The notes: generated by a model from the sequence alone, not told the origin. Positions 24,351 through 37,745 are shown, counted from the first letter of the stretch. The stretch is DNA of 64,000 nt from Polytrichum commune (GCA_950295325.1 OX485804.1:59610533-59674532), one strand, 5' to 3'. A program made the numbers and translations.

Positions 24351-25582
24351 ACCTGTACTTTTAAATTCTTAATAGCCTTATTAAAAGTACACACTAGAGA
24401 AAAAGAATACATCTCCCTCTTGTATACTATTTACACTAATGCCTCCAAAAGTACTCCTTACACTCACACCAGTTCGTACGTGGTATGAAGAGTCCACCCT
24501 TGTGCCTTTTTCAGTTACTTTTCTTACTAGAACACCTATATGTGAGTGGTATGTGGTTTGGTGTGGCTACAACAGCAGATACCAAAAAGACATGTGTTCC
24601 AGAAAAAGATTTGATTGCGTGCTTGAAATATGGTAATCATTCTATGCTCAAAAGTCAACATAATTGATGGGATCCATATGGCCATATAATGACTATGAGA
24701 ATCTCCACTTTCATAACGAATAAGATACTCACATGAACTCCAGATAGTACAAGGAAAGTGACTATGACCTCGATTTGTATTTGCCAACCACTATTTTTTC
24801 TCACATGCTTCATATCTCAGGAGCAGTGGACTACACTATTATCCCATTCAATGCATGCTACTATTCATAGTTACGTAATGTTATAACTATTTAATAAGAA
24901 TGTAATAATTTACCACATAAAGTCAATTATCCAAACAACTTATTAAACATTCATTAGTAAACTTTGAACTCCTGGGTTAGATGATATTGCACTGTGTAAC
25001 TCTGAATAGTAACACACACTAATTGGGATAATCGGTGTAATTGGAAAAAGCAATTACCATGTAAGTCCCATGTACGTACCTTAGTGCACCTGGCTTTTTG
25101 AATCAAAGACTCAAAGTCTTAGTCACAGGTTTGGCACAGTGGTGATGCCCATCATGTCCTTTTTGTGTCGTGCTCAAAAGTGAAGAATTCCATCACAACC
25201 ACTGAGGCGATTTTATATACATAATGTCGAATATACACTCCCAAACTTGCAGGAAAATTATGGGCGTAACAGTCAGGCACAGCTCAGACTGTCTGTCACA
25301 ATTGCAATCAATCAAAGTGTCATGTTGTTGTTGAAGCAGGCTGAACAATGAACGGGGTGAGGAGAACCAACTAGAGCTGCTTTTTGATGAGTCCACATTC
25401 ATTTCATTTCATTTGATGGGTTACTTTGTTTTCTGCCTTTCAATGTGACGGACAACATCAAAAAACCACTTGATTGTCCAATGATGGGTTGAGAAGAAAT
25501 CTTAATCTTTCACACAAAACTGAAGATCAAATCGTATTCTTTTTGAAAATCGATGTGGAGAAGTTTGAACTTCTTACACCAT

Positions 25583-26167
25583 TCAAGCCAAAGTAAGAAC
25601 GCTTCGATTCTTCATGTTGTGCCGTAACTCAAACGGTGTCTTCCAATCCATGTTCTCCACCTCTATCCTGCATTATAATACTTGCAACAAAGCATCCAAA
25701 GTGTCCAACTACAATGAAGCTCGCAAGTGGCTCTTGATAACATTTTGATTTTGAAATCCCCGTTCACAAATTGCAGTACTTGGGCAAATGACAAGTACTT
25801 TTTGCCAAAGTTTCATGAGATGTGGCCAATTGGTACACCACTCGTTGATGCACCCACAAGACTGTCATGCCTCATACAATGATTTGTTTTCACATTCTTG
25901 CCTCCAATTTTCTACAAACTCAAGCAACTCGGCTCTACTTGCATGCTTTCAACCACGGGTCAATCCACATTTTATGATCAATCTCTCCAACCATTACTCT
26001 GACATAGCCATATGAACTTCAACGTCACTTGGATAATACTTTGGAATGAAAAGCTTTGATGCATTGAAAACAGGTAAACCGGGTGACCTTTCGTTCAAGC
26101 TATCCACAACTTCTTGCACATACATAGCTCCCATCATCTTGCATTTGTCTAGTGTGTCCTCCCAATC
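25583..26167 (-). pseudogene. hAT-family transposase, C-terminal part, decayed
   Basis: One 195-codon minus-strand frame has five internal stops but no frameshift. It reads DWEDTLDKCKMMGAMYVQ at the N-side, then LPVFNASKLFIPKYYP, WPHLMKLWQKVLVI, TAICERGF, IKSHLRASL, LDTLDALLQV and ends near MDWKTPFELRHNMKN. The ICERGF...N.IKSHLR...LDTLDALL pattern is the hAT C-terminal dimerisation region, of the subgroup found in ZNF862/KIAA1586-like proteins. The transposase N-terminus is not recognisable upstream (26170-26340). A 60-bp piece is repeated at 26505-26565. Confidence 0.8.
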
Positions 26168-27039
26168 AAAAAATCATCCATGATGCATAGGATGATATGT
26201 GCCTTCAACATCGTCATTTTCCCTCCATCTTAAACACACCATCCACCCAAGCTTGAGACAAAAATTGACCCAAGTTCTTGGTCGATCGTCCAAAGTTAGG
26301 TCCATGACCACATTAAAAATATATCTTCAAAATAGAATTTGGTAGTTACATATAGATTGGTTGAAGCTCAAGACTTTAGGAAAAACCACCAACTTAGTAA
26401 AGAAAAACCGAAAGATCACAAAAGGTAACCGGTTGGACTTGGAAATACTAGGATTTTGACTAATTATGCCCAAAACCTCCCTGGACACTACAAAATATAA
26501 TTGCAACCTCTATCTTGCATAATAATACTTGCAACAAAGCATCCAAAGTGTCCAACTACAATGAAACTATTATTGAGATTTGATATTGCTTCTAGAAACA
26601 TGAGTGGGTCTTAGTTTATGGGAACCATTGCAATTTTTAGTTAGCTCACGTCTAATCTCAAACTCTTAAATGAAACCCTCTTTAATGACCACAATCACAT
26701 TGAAAACTCAACATAAATTCAAATTGGATTTAGTCAGGTGTCACTTACAAGTGTAGAAATTGAAGCGTATCTCCTAAGTCATTGTGAATCAAAGCGTGGC
26801 TTATATATTATGGGATACAACATTGTTTGCCCATAGTTATGGGATATGTGTGACGGGTATTGGTTGAGGGGATCTTTATTCTGGCAGGTTGATTTTTTAT
26901 TTTTGTTTGCCTTGCTATGTGACGAACTTTTCTTTCTTTCTTTTTTGCTTTTCTTTCAATGGACAAAACTAATTTCAGACTCCATACGCCATTATTTTTG
27001 CTTATGATGAATGGAAAAAAAAAACCTTCGAACAGACTG

Positions 27040-28195
27040 TTGGTTACAATGAACCAGTTGAGTTTAAGAAATAGTTGGTCGAAGTTCAAGACATTAGAAA
27101 AATTACCCATGATTTTAGAGAAATATACCTCAAATTAATAAGAAAAACCCAAAAGATGTCAACATGTAGCCAGTTGGACTCGGGAACACTAGGACCTTGA
27201 CTGATTATGCCCCAAAATCTCCCCGGACACGGATCCATTTTTTTCTTCTCAAAAACGCAAAAAGAAGAAGAGGCTAGGAAGTTGAACAATGTCAAGCATG
27301 CCGGTGAAAAGGTTCACCACACTGATTTACACAAATCTCTTGGTCTCTTGGGTTAATTTATATGTGTTCCTTAAGCATGGGGGTTAAGGTATCGCAGCTC
27401 TACTTAGCATCACACAACTCCTCGGCTACGTTCCGTGGCACCAAGTATCACGGGATTGTCCATTTCAAGGGAGCATTCAAGTAGTGTATTGTGAACTTTT
27501 CAACAAGGAGTTGTGAATTATCATAGTTGTTTAATCTCGAATTTTTCTTTGGAAAGAGACTATCATGTAGTTGTTTAATAATGTTATGTATGCATGGATA
27601 GGGGTTTTGAGTATGCTATGCAAATGCTATTCAGTTCATTATTCTTGTTCTCCATATTTAATGGTTCAAGTTTACGTCTTTCATCATTAGCATTGCATTA
27701 GCAAATCTATGATGAAACATAAAGAGAACTAGTAGTTTGAAAAGTGGACCTACCTTTATTTAGTCGTGGTCATTGAAAGTGCATGTTTTGTTGATTCCAT
27801 AAGTGAGTACATAGGTCCTCCCAGTTCTGTTCATTATTGAGTGTGGAGTATTTAATAAAATTTGAACACATGGTCCAACCTCTTTCAAACACATATCTTT
27901 ATGGGTTTTGCTCTTTGATCCTCACCTAGCCATATACCAATCAAATATAGAGCACCCACGTACCTTTAGTAACGGAGGTGTTGCAAGTGATTCTAAGAAG
28001 AAAAATTTGAGAATCTTCTTTGGCATACGTTTTGTCACATGAGCATTGAGTCCTCCGCCCCGGTCCGCACTTTTTGCCTTTTACACATAGTAAGAGTGGG
28101 TTTACCTTAGGGTCCAAGACCAAAGAAACTCATAAATAAAGAAAAGCTTATGGTCGAGAGCAAAAATTTCAACCCAAAGTGTTTATGCTAAGCTC
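27040..28195. repeat. Repeat block pairing inverted with 6393-7600
   Basis: Reverse-complement partner of the 6.4-7.6 kb block, including the ACCGGTT repeat at 27040-27235. It ends near TTTGGATATGGAGC (minus strand), exactly where LINE fragment A begins in the partner, so this copy lacks the LINE. Confidence 0.8.
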
Positions 28196-28199
28196 CATA

Positions 28200-30248
28200 T
28201 CCAAACTCTGAAGAAGAAGAAGAAATGCTATGGTTCCTACATGGGACCACTTTTCCACCAAATTTTGTCAATCTCAACTATTTTGAACGTTGGGTGAAAC
28301 TTTTGAGGCCTCCTCTTTCCACCTCTCAAACTTTGACAGAATTTTAGGATCTTAAAAAAATAGGGTATGTGCATGGGACCCGCCGTCCTAAATCCCATAT
28401 CAGCCTATGCAAGGCTAGCTTGGCCCACCCATCCTAGTTGGACAACCTAAAAAACCAATTTTCAACAGCCCGACACCACTCTTTGTGTATGATAACTTAA
28501 GCATCACGAAAACTTAGGTGACTTTGTGTGAATTCTCAGAAACTCAAGGTTCGGAACTGAACCCATGGTTTCATGTCCTTCACTTTACAAACAACTCGAA
28601 TGTCCAAAACTTGAACCTTTCTTTTTGCCCATCAGATAACGTTTGTGTTGGAGTGTTTTGGCAACAATCTAGAACTTTAGTCTGAGACCATCCACCCCTT
28701 GGCAAAAGACATGCCAAAGGACATGGAAGGATTAAAGGGCCTTATATTCACAACGGTATGAAAATCAATGTTCATTTTTCTTTCCTTTTCTTTTCTTTTC
28801 TTTTCTTGAAGCCCGGGACCGTGGATTAGGTACAAAGGTGCTCAGAAGATACAGACACACACCCAGTGTTGACAGGCAGAGCTGTCTCCAACCCTTTTCT
28901 GTTTCTTGTTTTGTTCGCTGGGATGGGAAAGGGATTTGTCCTTCAAATTCTCATGAATACCGTGTGCTGTGTGGGATAAAAATCGTACTTCTCCTGGTAC
29001 TTCTCCTTACATTTATCGTTTTTACGTAGATTAGGGGGAACGGAGGTGCTGTGTTGGCCCTGAGAAGAGAAATGCTGTCCATTGTGGCTTGTCTTCTACC
29101 GCACACGCAGTTTTCCTACCAATTATTGCATCATTTTCCCAGTTGCTAACCGTCCATTGAAGCTTGGAGAACACACAACCGGTAACCTCCCAGTTGACAA
29201 CCAGATCAAAAGTGATTCATTCTTGGAACTATTGTATTTTGCAATTGGCAAGCAACAACCACTACAAGCACATATATGAGTCACGGGCAATCACCCTACA
29301 TCGATGAAAAGCACAATGCAAATTTATCACTATACTCGATTTGTAGATTTCCTGTGATGTAGGACGAGTTTTCAAGTTTCATATGTTTGTAGCGAACGAA
29401 CAAGATTTTGTCATTGATACCAATTTTTAACCATAGGAGTGTGTGTGTGTGTGTGTGTGTGATGAAGTTTCCAAATGTCTGCCAACCATGTGTCAGTGAG
29501 TGTAATCAAACTCACAAGCACGAGCGTATCGCTTATGCGTCAAGACATGTGTCACAGGCGAATGTGAATAAGTACTTGGAGTAATATGAGCACAAGATTA
29601 GAACAAACGAGCAATTGATCATCCAACTTAAACTTGATAGTTGTCGCATTGGCTCCCTTGAAATCAATTGATCTAAGATGGTCATGTCATGGGTGAGGTG
29701 AAACTCGTAGCCACCAACACTTTCTCTGCATTTTTGAAGCATTTTATCTATGTCAGCCAAAGGCTAGAGGAAGAGAAAGTACATTTTTTTATAGTGTCAT
29801 CTCTTACTGTACTTTAATGAAACCGTCCATTCGGGGAGGGAGTGCTATATTGCATTGTATAGTCTTGCCTAGCTAGCAATGGGCAAGCAATGACTTATCT
29901 ATGAGGTTGTTGGCCTAATGTGCTCCAATAGCAAGGCAATTTGCGTTCCACACATGCTTGAAATGTACTCAAGTAAAGTATGGTAATAACAAATGATTTC
30001 AACATACACAAATTTTGAATTTTGCATGTATTATAGTACACTACATGGATGAGGTACGGGTGGCTAAAGAGACAACACCTCAAGTGTATGTTGATGGTTG
30101 TTCAACATATTCTTAAAGAGTACCTATACTTTTCGCTCAAGACCTTTGCCGTTACAACTTCTATTGAATCATTCTTTAAGGGTTGTCACCGCATCCATTT
30201 TCATGGTTGAGCATTGACCTCAGGGAGTTCTATTCCCTGGTCAAATTA
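28200..30248. other. Intergenic, with (GT)n at 29439-29461
   Basis: No gene recognised. Contains a TTTTC-rich stretch (28770-28806) and a GT dinucleotide repeat. Confidence 0.6.
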
Positions 30249-30647
30249 CTACACTAAATGTGTGTATTTAGTGTCACCGATTCTATTCGTCTTACGCAAT
30301 ACTAATTGTAAACCGCCCGTGTCGTGTCACCGACGCCTAAATGTAAACCTAAAATCAGTTGTCATTCCATCTCTAAAAGCTTGGGCAGTATAGAGTTACA
30401 ATATTGCAAGTGTCATCACTTATAAAGAGATTTTTCATCCAAAACTTTCATCCTCCATGCAATATTTCATTGCATAATTGTTAGGATGCAAGAGCCACCA
30501 AACTTTGGTTCAATAATTGGCCTTTGGATGAACTAAAAGTAAGTTGAGATGACACTACACGTAAACTTATTCATAAGAAGTGTCAGTAGAAAAGTTACCA
30601 CAGTGATATAGAATACGATATGACACTAAATAAAATATTTAGTGTAG
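30249..30647. mobile_element. TIR MITE, ACTACACTAAAT family
   Basis: Inverted ends CTACACTAAAT and ATTTAGTGTAG with subterminal GTGTCA words; 399 bp, no ORF. A second member lies at 44288-44618. The target is probably TA, but flanking palindromy makes the exact end ambiguous. Confidence 0.65.
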
Positions 30648-30649
30648 TC

Positions 30650-32685
30650 ATGATGCATATAGGAGTAAGCATACTCCTAGCCATAACATATTGACTTTCA
30701 TTACATAGTGAACTTATTATTGCTTACGTTTGAGGCACATCTTAGTCACTCCGGTGAGTTTATGCAACCTCAAGATTATTTACATGAACCTTATGACGGG
30801 ATCCCGGGGCCCCGCATAGACTCTGTCTCAAAACGTCATTAATTATTTTTTTGTTGGAGTGTTTATGTTGCAACCTAAATCTATACCTATAGATGTTGGC
30901 TAGAAGTCATTGTTGCATCTCGCAGCGTACCGTTGGATCTCTCTTGCTCTCAACTAAGTCCCATTTAATAACTTCACTCAAAAATATGTTCTTATTTGTT
31001 TTCCCAAAAATCCATCTAAAAAGTGAGCATGATACCCCTAAAAGTGACTAATTGCGTCACCATTAGAAGAAAAAAATTAAAAGAAAAGAAAGAATCATAT
31101 GAATGTCCATGTGTAGCTCATGATGTGAGCAATCAATTATCGCCTTTGTAGAAAGACTTGGAGTTATATTGACAGTGCTACAGAGTTTATGCGAGAGCCA
31201 GGGGCCCATGGGACCCTAGGGTCTTGCCATATGGTTCACATGTGGTAGTGACCTTACTATTCTCGTCACTCATACCAAAGGAATGCGCTCCTTGGAAAAA
31301 CATCTCCCACCCTCAAATTCTTTAATTGGGAAAATGTTAGGGGTTCCATCATCCCCAAAGGTAGAGGATGTGGGCTTGAGTCCCTTGTACCACACAAAAC
31401 ACAAAACAAATGAAACGCCCTCTCCGCACAAGATTCTTATCTCCAAATACCTTGGCAACCCTTCTATATATAAAAATGATGTGTTTAGTCTCCTAGTATT
31501 GTGCTCAACTTTTGGGATATGAATTTTGTTGAAGCAATGATTTTGATTCAATGCTTGGGCGATTCGCCCCAAGGTGATTGTTGGGTGCATTTTGTAACGG
31601 GTACCTTGGGAATGTACTCCTATGATTGCATTGAATGTCATCATGAATATGCTTCGGGGGTGGTGAGTCCTTAACAATAACGATGTCTAGGACAAGTGGC
31701 CAAAGTATTTGGAATTTGGTTCACCTCTTGCCGACCTCGATTCCAAGGAAGCTCTCAAAATTTGATGCGATCCATCACAATTGTGCATGCATCGGCAAAT
31801 TCATCTTGAATCATGACTTCCACTCTCGCTCCAATTTTTATCATAGATTCACTCCGGTTTTCGCCAATTCATTCTCCAACATCGTAATTTAGGAGGATGT
31901 CACTTTTATTTTCTTAACAAAAACAAGCATCTGGATGAATGCTAGAAATTGGTTGAATATAGATTATGACAATGGTTATTATGCACATGTATTATTGTTG
32001 CCTCAGCTACTTGGCTTAGTTGAGTAAGAAATACTCAAGCTTAGCTTGAAGATGTCATTCCATCTACTCCTCCATCTCAGACAACAACTGCTATGTGAGG
32101 CCAAACCCACCACCCTTAAGCGTCCTAGTCCGGGTGATGGTTTTGAGAATCACATGTATTGTATGTATCTTGAAAAATGCTCTCTTCGCATCCCAAAAAA
32201 TTCATGTCATTTTGAATCACTTTGTTTATTAGTAGTAGCCTCTTGGATTGTGACCGAATTGGCCTTCTCAAGGGTCCAACCGGCGGCCTTGGCAACACAA
32301 GCTCTCAAGGATATTCTCCTTGCACCTTTGATTATCCTCTCCTTCACTTTGTCATTGCTAGAGTCCTCCTCTTTCTCCATTGTTATATAAGTGATTGATT
32401 TTTACCAAAGAGGATGTAAGTGTTGAAAAACACTCCCTCAATGGTTAATCGCCAATACATTCAAAAATCACACACGCACCTTTCTCCTAATGAATCCAAC
32501 ACTTACCTAAGAGCTAAGATGGCCTAAAATAATTCTAATATGGTCTAGATTAATTTTTGCAAAGCAACTAAGTTGCTAGGCCTTGATTGATTGATTGCAA
32601 TTCTGCAAAGGTTTAGCCTAACTAATCACCCTAGTAGCTAATCTAACTAATCAAAAGCTAACCTAGCTAATCCTAAGCCTTAATT
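30650..32685. other. Intergenic, no supported gene
   Basis: Open frames near 31270-31680 and 32046-32390 have no recognised domain and look like chance frames. Confidence 0.5.
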
Positions 32686-32689
32686 CCAG

Positions 32690-33035
32690 CTTCGGCTATC
32701 TCGGCCTTGAGCCCATCCAAGTCCCAGCTCCACTGTCGGCCTTGAGCTCGGCTGCTTCCAACTCTACTGTTGGCCTTGAGTCCAGACCCAGCTGATCCCA
32801 GCTTTACTGTTGCCTTGAGCCCAGGTGCTCCCAGCTCTACTGTTGCCTTGAGCCTAACTGCTCCCGGCTCTACTGTTGCCTTGAGCCTAGCTGCTCCCGG
32901 CTCTACTGTCGGCCTTGAGCTCGGCTGCTTCCAGCTCTACTGTTGGCCTTGAGCCCAGACCCAGCTGATCCCATCTTTATTGTTGCCTTGAGCCCAGCTG
33001 CTCCCAGTTCTACTGTCGGCCTTGAGCCCAGACTA
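32690..33035. repeat. GC-rich minisatellite
   Basis: About nine or ten imperfect copies of a roughly 33-36 bp unit built from GCCTTGAGCC, CAGCTGCTCC and AGCTCTACTGT. Markedly more GC-rich than its surroundings. The short ORF through it is the repeat translated (SLAAPGSTVA-type units), not a gene. Downstream 33040-33900 has nothing recognised. Confidence 0.85.
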
Positions 33036-33909
33036 AAGATCAATTCCAGCAGCTTTCGGCTGCTTTAGGCCTTGGCAGCCGTGTAGTATCATTAGCCTCC
33101 TCCAAATACCAACCACCATTAAGTGCTCCTATCCAATGTAAATCCAACACTATAAATCTAAACATCATAAGTCTAAAAATTATAAGAATGAATACTATAA
33201 ATCCAAATACTATAATTCAAATACTAAAAATCTAAATGCTAGAGCTAGGCACTTGTTCATGAATGCCTTGAGTCTAAACCACATCTAATAATGTAAGGCT
33301 AATCTTCAAGACTAATTGATTTTGACTCTTCACCTTATAACCTCGCACACCTACATGCCTCTCTCTTACTCCACACATACACAAGTTCACCCACACACTC
33401 TCACATACTCCCATCTCCTCAAGGGGAGAGTGGAGAGGTGAAGAACCAAAAAAAAATTGAGAGAGGGGAAGATAAGAGGAGAAGGGAGGAGAGCACATGA
33501 GGGAAGGATAGGGTGAGGATTAACACCTCCAATCACCATCCCTTAACTTTCTCCTTCTAAGTAGGGACTCATCCCATCCACAAGGCCTTTCCCATCCTAA
33601 ACTAACAAGGTGGATCCTAATGTGGGCATTTAACCCGCGGAGCTCACCTTGCCTCACTTTGCTCCACGCTCACCTAGTCAAGGTTTTTCCCTAATTGAAC
33701 TTAAACCTTGAAACAATCACACAACACCCCCTAATGTCTAAACTTCAATCCACACCACACTTCACTCTTTTTATATTTTTGTGAACAATCATAACACTTC
33801 AAAGTCTAACTAAAATTGGTTTCAAAGAGTTAAGAACACATGTGAGCACCATTTTGGGCTCACATGCTACAACACCAAACTCAACAACAACTTAATATTA
33901 AAAAAATCA

Positions 33910-34099
33910 ACACCTCCACTTTTTGGTGCATGGTCATTCTTCATGGTCCAGATTCGGTTTACACCTAGTGAAGGGCCCATGAACCATGAAAACTAATATT
34001 TTAGTAACTCGGACCATGAAAGTCGTCCCATGAAGTCGTCCCACGCAAAATAGGCCTCTTACGTGGGACGACTTCATGGTCCATAGTGTAAACCGCCCC
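33910..34099. mobile_element. Harbinger-like element, truncated right end
   Basis: Ends in CCATAGTGTAAACCGCCCC followed by TTA (34100-34102), the same terminus as the complete element at 43548-44996. The interior matches 44820-44996, with TTTTTGGTGCATGGTCATTC and ATTCGGTTTACACC. An 18-bp hairpin, CATGAAGTCGTCCCACG paired with its complement, lies at 34032-34080. The left terminus is missing. Confidence 0.7.
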
Positions 34100-34102
34100 T
34101 TA

Positions 34103-35029
34103 GGTGACCAATCTTCTTAATTGACCACTCATATTTGAGCAGTGTATGACAATATTTGTAGCTTTGAATAATCAACAAGAAGATTTCTAATATGCAATGA
34201 AGGATGTGCACGGACGTGAAGGTTGTGATCACACCGGTCCCCACCAATGTTCCAAAAAGGTGGGACAGCATCTGGAAGTGGGGAAGGGGGAGGGGAACAT
34301 GAGTTCAATACTAGTATATTACAATGAGATTGGACTACATACTGAAAATCCATTTACCATTCCAAGGTTTGGATCACATGTATTACAATGAGATTTGACC
34401 GTTCGGTTGTTGACATAATTGAGAGGGACTATTAAGATCATTTGAAGAGAATGAGGATTAACGTCACACTAACCTCTTATGACTTTTGCCTTCAAAACTT
34501 GAAATGACAATCTTCGTGACCCATTTGCAATTGCTACTTGGAGGAAGCAAACCCCAATCGAATCTAACCATCAAAATTATATGTGGAGTCGGAAGTGCCC
34601 ACAATGGGTCCACATACCTTGCCTTTAACGGAATCCATTGATAGCCATGAGAAATGGCGGTGGCAATTGTAGGCCATGGACCACCATAGGGCACTCTACT
34701 TCATATAACTTACCAACAACCAGTCTTACATACTAGCTAGCATCATGTTTCCCCTTTGATGAAGGGATGATACTTTGCTCCCTCTCTATAAAGCATCATC
34801 ATACCTCCACATGCACACTTCCCACTTTCTTATCGTGGTTCACATGTGACACTGCATTTACAACCTTGTTTTATATACATATATGATATGTGTATAGGTT
34901 GCCTTGTCAAGTCTAGAATTAGTTTCTAGATTAGGGTAAATGGAAATTGCCCCTATTCTAAAAAGTAATTCCTATAGGTTTTTTGGCTCTAGTGATGAGA
35001 GTTGGGTCCAAAGCAAGTGCCACGAATAT
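34103..35029. other. Intergenic, no supported gene
   Basis: Contains a piece of the CACTCATATTTGAGCAGTG dispersed family near 34120. Nothing coding was recognised. Confidence 0.5.
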
Positions 35030-35242
35030 TTTGCCTAAAGTGAAAAAAGATTCGACTTTATTAATAAGACATCTTCTTTTAATGGTTTCTCAAGGCTCAA
35101 AAGTTAGGACTTCGCCTCCATGTTGGGGACTTGGGACCCCAAGCGAACCGGCCCTCAAACCCATAGAGTTGTAGGCATCCCGCAATCACCTAAGTAAATT
35201 ACCTAGATGGAATGTGCAAATTACCCCATCTATACTACCCAA

Positions 35243-35483
35243 CAGAGCCCTACATCGGGCGCCCATACCCATGCCCATGGGTTTTGGGTGGGCATGGGTG
35301 CAATATTATTGTTCATGGGCGGGCATGGGTGGGCATGGCTGCGCTATTATTGTTCATGGGCGGGCATGGGTGGGCATGGGTGCGCACATGTCATGCTATG
35401 GGTGGGCATGGGTGGGCATAAGTCGTTGCTGATGGGCATGGTCTGGGTATGGGTGCAATTAGAAAGGAAAATGTTGGGCTCTG
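35243..35483. mobile_element. hAT-type MITE with internal 41-bp tandem repeat
   Basis: Ends CAGAGCCC and GGGCTCTG, flanked by perfect 8-bp duplications CTACCCAA (35235-35242 and 35484-35491). The left-arm partner near 3270 has the site once, without the element. An 8-bp target and CAGAG-type ends fit the hAT superfamily. The interior is a tandem array: two full 41-bp units starting at 35286 and 35327 (GGGTGGGCATGGGTGCAATA followed by TTATTGTTCATGGGCGGGCA), then partial units. Confidence 0.85.
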
Positions 35484-35863
35484 CTACCCAAGCGCCCAGA
35501 ACCCTAGCTGGAAATGCACTCCATCCCGTGAGTCCTAAACCCATTTACATACCATACTAAACATACCTTCTAGGATCCTTATCTTCAACCCCTATATTAA
35601 TTTTACAAAAAAACAATGCCCCACGTTTAATGTCCATCTAACTTACTTCTAATGGGATTGTCTAAGATATGAGTGACCAGCATTGCTGCAGCAAAACTTT
35701 CACTATGGAAATGTATGCACATGCTGATGCATTGTCATACTTTTTTCCCGTCATGGCGCAATTTCAATGGTCACTTTGAAAATGGCATGTAGTGGATTAA
35801 AATTGCAAAAAAAAACCATTGTCCAATGATGTCATGTGTCCTCACTTAAACCCTCACTACTTA

Positions 35864-36309
35864 GGACCACTTCACACACGAGACTGCGAGCCCGTGACCA
35901 GTACATTTCAAGCACTCTCATTGGTGGAAAGGGCGGAGCTAAGTTCGCTTTACTCTACACTTCAGGGACCAACAGAGTATGTGAATGCAAGATGGATATG
36001 ATGTTTACCTGGATTCCTACGTGACAATGAATGGATCATGTTTCTTGGTCACTTGGACTATTTTCAAAACCCACCTTGGGAAGCGTGCCACAAAACCGGA
36101 AGACCATGCCACTCCGTAGGCTCACAATTGTTGATTTATTCAAATTTATTATGCCGGAGGACCCGCACACATATGACTTTAAAGTACAGTTAGGGTCCGT
36201 GACCGCAGTACATGATTTTGGAGGTGTCTTTGGGACGGCGTTTGGACATTTCCTTGTGGGCCCTATCAATTTCATGGTCACGGCTCTTGGCTCGTGTATG
36301 AAGTGGGCC
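35864..36309. mobile_element. Possible TIR insertion in right arm
   Basis: Imperfect inverted ends of nearly 40 bp (GGACCACTTCACACACGAG and, inverted, GGCCCACTTCATACACGAG, each followed by a GTGACC segment). This stretch is absent from the left arm, where only about 75 bp separate the flanking matches. The target-site duplication is unclear. A 101-codon open frame inside (36031-36336) has no recognised domain. Confidence 0.45.
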
Positions 36310-36866
36310 TTCTCCCTGTCGTTTCTGAGGATCTGAACTTCCTTCCGGAAGTCTTCAGAAAGGAAGACGCAACGCACTGGCTCGTGATATATGTCACGAG
36401 TTTTATTGTAATTTCAGAGAAGTAATGGTGCACAGACACCATGAAATAAAAATTACAAGGATAGCTTTACAACCAAGAATACAATACATGCATCACACCG
36501 AATTCAAAGCTGATCTGAAAACAATGATTTTCAATCTGCAAACACACGAACCAGTCTCGCCAATCTGTGTTGAGATAATGAAGGTCATCGCCATCTACTA
36601 GAATTACTTCCACTGTCAAAAATCCTTTCATCTTTACTCAGTACGAATAACAGAGCATCTTAAGTCCGAAACGACCTAGACCTGATGGCTGAGAAACCAA
36701 TAAAGGAACAAAAGGACTTTTGCAATGTCGACCAGCTTCCAAGATAACCCCAGCGAAGCTCTCTTATCTTATAAGCAAAACGAAACTTCAACTATGATTT
36801 AGTCGCTAACAAACGATTGTGAAAGTGCCGTCTTAGCCATCCTCTATATGCGAAGTCCACAACCGT

Positions 36867-37546
36867 CTATTTCGATCTTTGCCTCATCTTTCGGCGCTTG
36901 CGCTTCAGGCGCCTCATACGTTTTTTCTTCCACTGTTTTACACAAACAGACAATACAATATCAGTATGCAAATCAATAACCTCCACAAACCACACAGTAA
37001 CGCCACTTCTCCGACACACAGTCTGTCCACATAAAAGAAGAGAACACCAAAAACCCTAACAAAACCCTAACAGAAAGAACAGAAACCGTGAAGGCAAAGG
37101 CTGCGCCTCGCAGCAGACAGCCACTAAGGATTTTCTTTTCCTACAAGGCCCTTCGAATGTAAGATCAAAACCCCCAACAAACCACAAACAAGCTATATCC
37201 ACTTCAACAAACACACTGTGCAAAGCCGACACAGAAATGAACCGCGAAACCCTAACCAAACCTAAACAAAGAAACCGCACAGGCGCCACTTCACAATAGA
37301 ACAGCCAATAGGCTTTCCTGTTCATTTAAGGTTCTTTCAATGCAACTACTAATGAACGAGCGTTTACACAGAAAAAGGAAACAAGTGTACAAACCCAATA
37401 TCGACGGACACAAAGCTCAGAACTGAGAAACATCAAACCATTGTAGAGAAATACTACATCGGCTACATTCACATCCTGGACATCACTTACAAGAGCACAG
37501 GTAGAAGATGGACCCAATGCACAGGACAACATACCTTCGCCCTCAT
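36867..37546 (-). CDS. RPL41: 60S ribosomal protein eL41, copy 2 (two exons)
   Basis: On the minus strand, exon 1 is 37546-37535 (ATG AGG GCG AAG). The intron 37534-36933 has GTAT and AG borders. Exon 2 is 36932-36867, ending in TAG. All 78 coding bases are identical to copy 1, giving the same 25-residue Arg/Lys-rich protein. Introns are of similar length (602 against 593 bp) but diverged by substitutions and small indels, so identity is confined to constrained sequence. This copy keeps the promoter without the MITE/SINE insertion and is probably the less disturbed gene. Confidence 0.95.
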
Positions 37547-37745
37547 CCTCGATAATCTGTGCGACGCTCCGAGTGCTTGTTCAGTGTTAGAGGAGTCTCA
37601 GAGAAGAGGCGGAGACGTATATACAAAAGCCCTAACTCCAAAACCCTAAACCCGTAAGCTGCCGCTGCTGATTTCTCGGTGTGGTTCTGCCGTTAACGCG
37701 CGGCTACGGGCGATACCTGACCATAATGTATATTGAGTAAGGCCT
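37547..37745 (-). promoter_or_regulatory. eL41 copy 2 promoter and 5' UTR
   Basis: Telo-box AAACCCTAA at 37641-37649 (plus-strand reading) and a TATA-like GTATATAC near 37618-37624 sit at the same distances from the start codon as in copy 1. Upstream sequence continues uninterrupted through TAAGGCCTTA (about 37738-37748), where copy 1 carries 0.9 kb of transposons. Confidence 0.7.

Noticed and set aside
32770-32952. Pro/Ser/Ala-rich ORF
   Set aside because: It is the translation of a GC-rich minisatellite.
35286-35455. CRISPR-like direct repeats
   Set aside because: Contiguous 41-bp minisatellite units inside a hAT-type MITE with no unique spacers, in a eukaryotic genome.
36031-36336. 101-codon ORF within the right-arm insertion
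   Set aside because: No recognised domain. It lies between imperfect inverted ends of a probable non-coding insertion.
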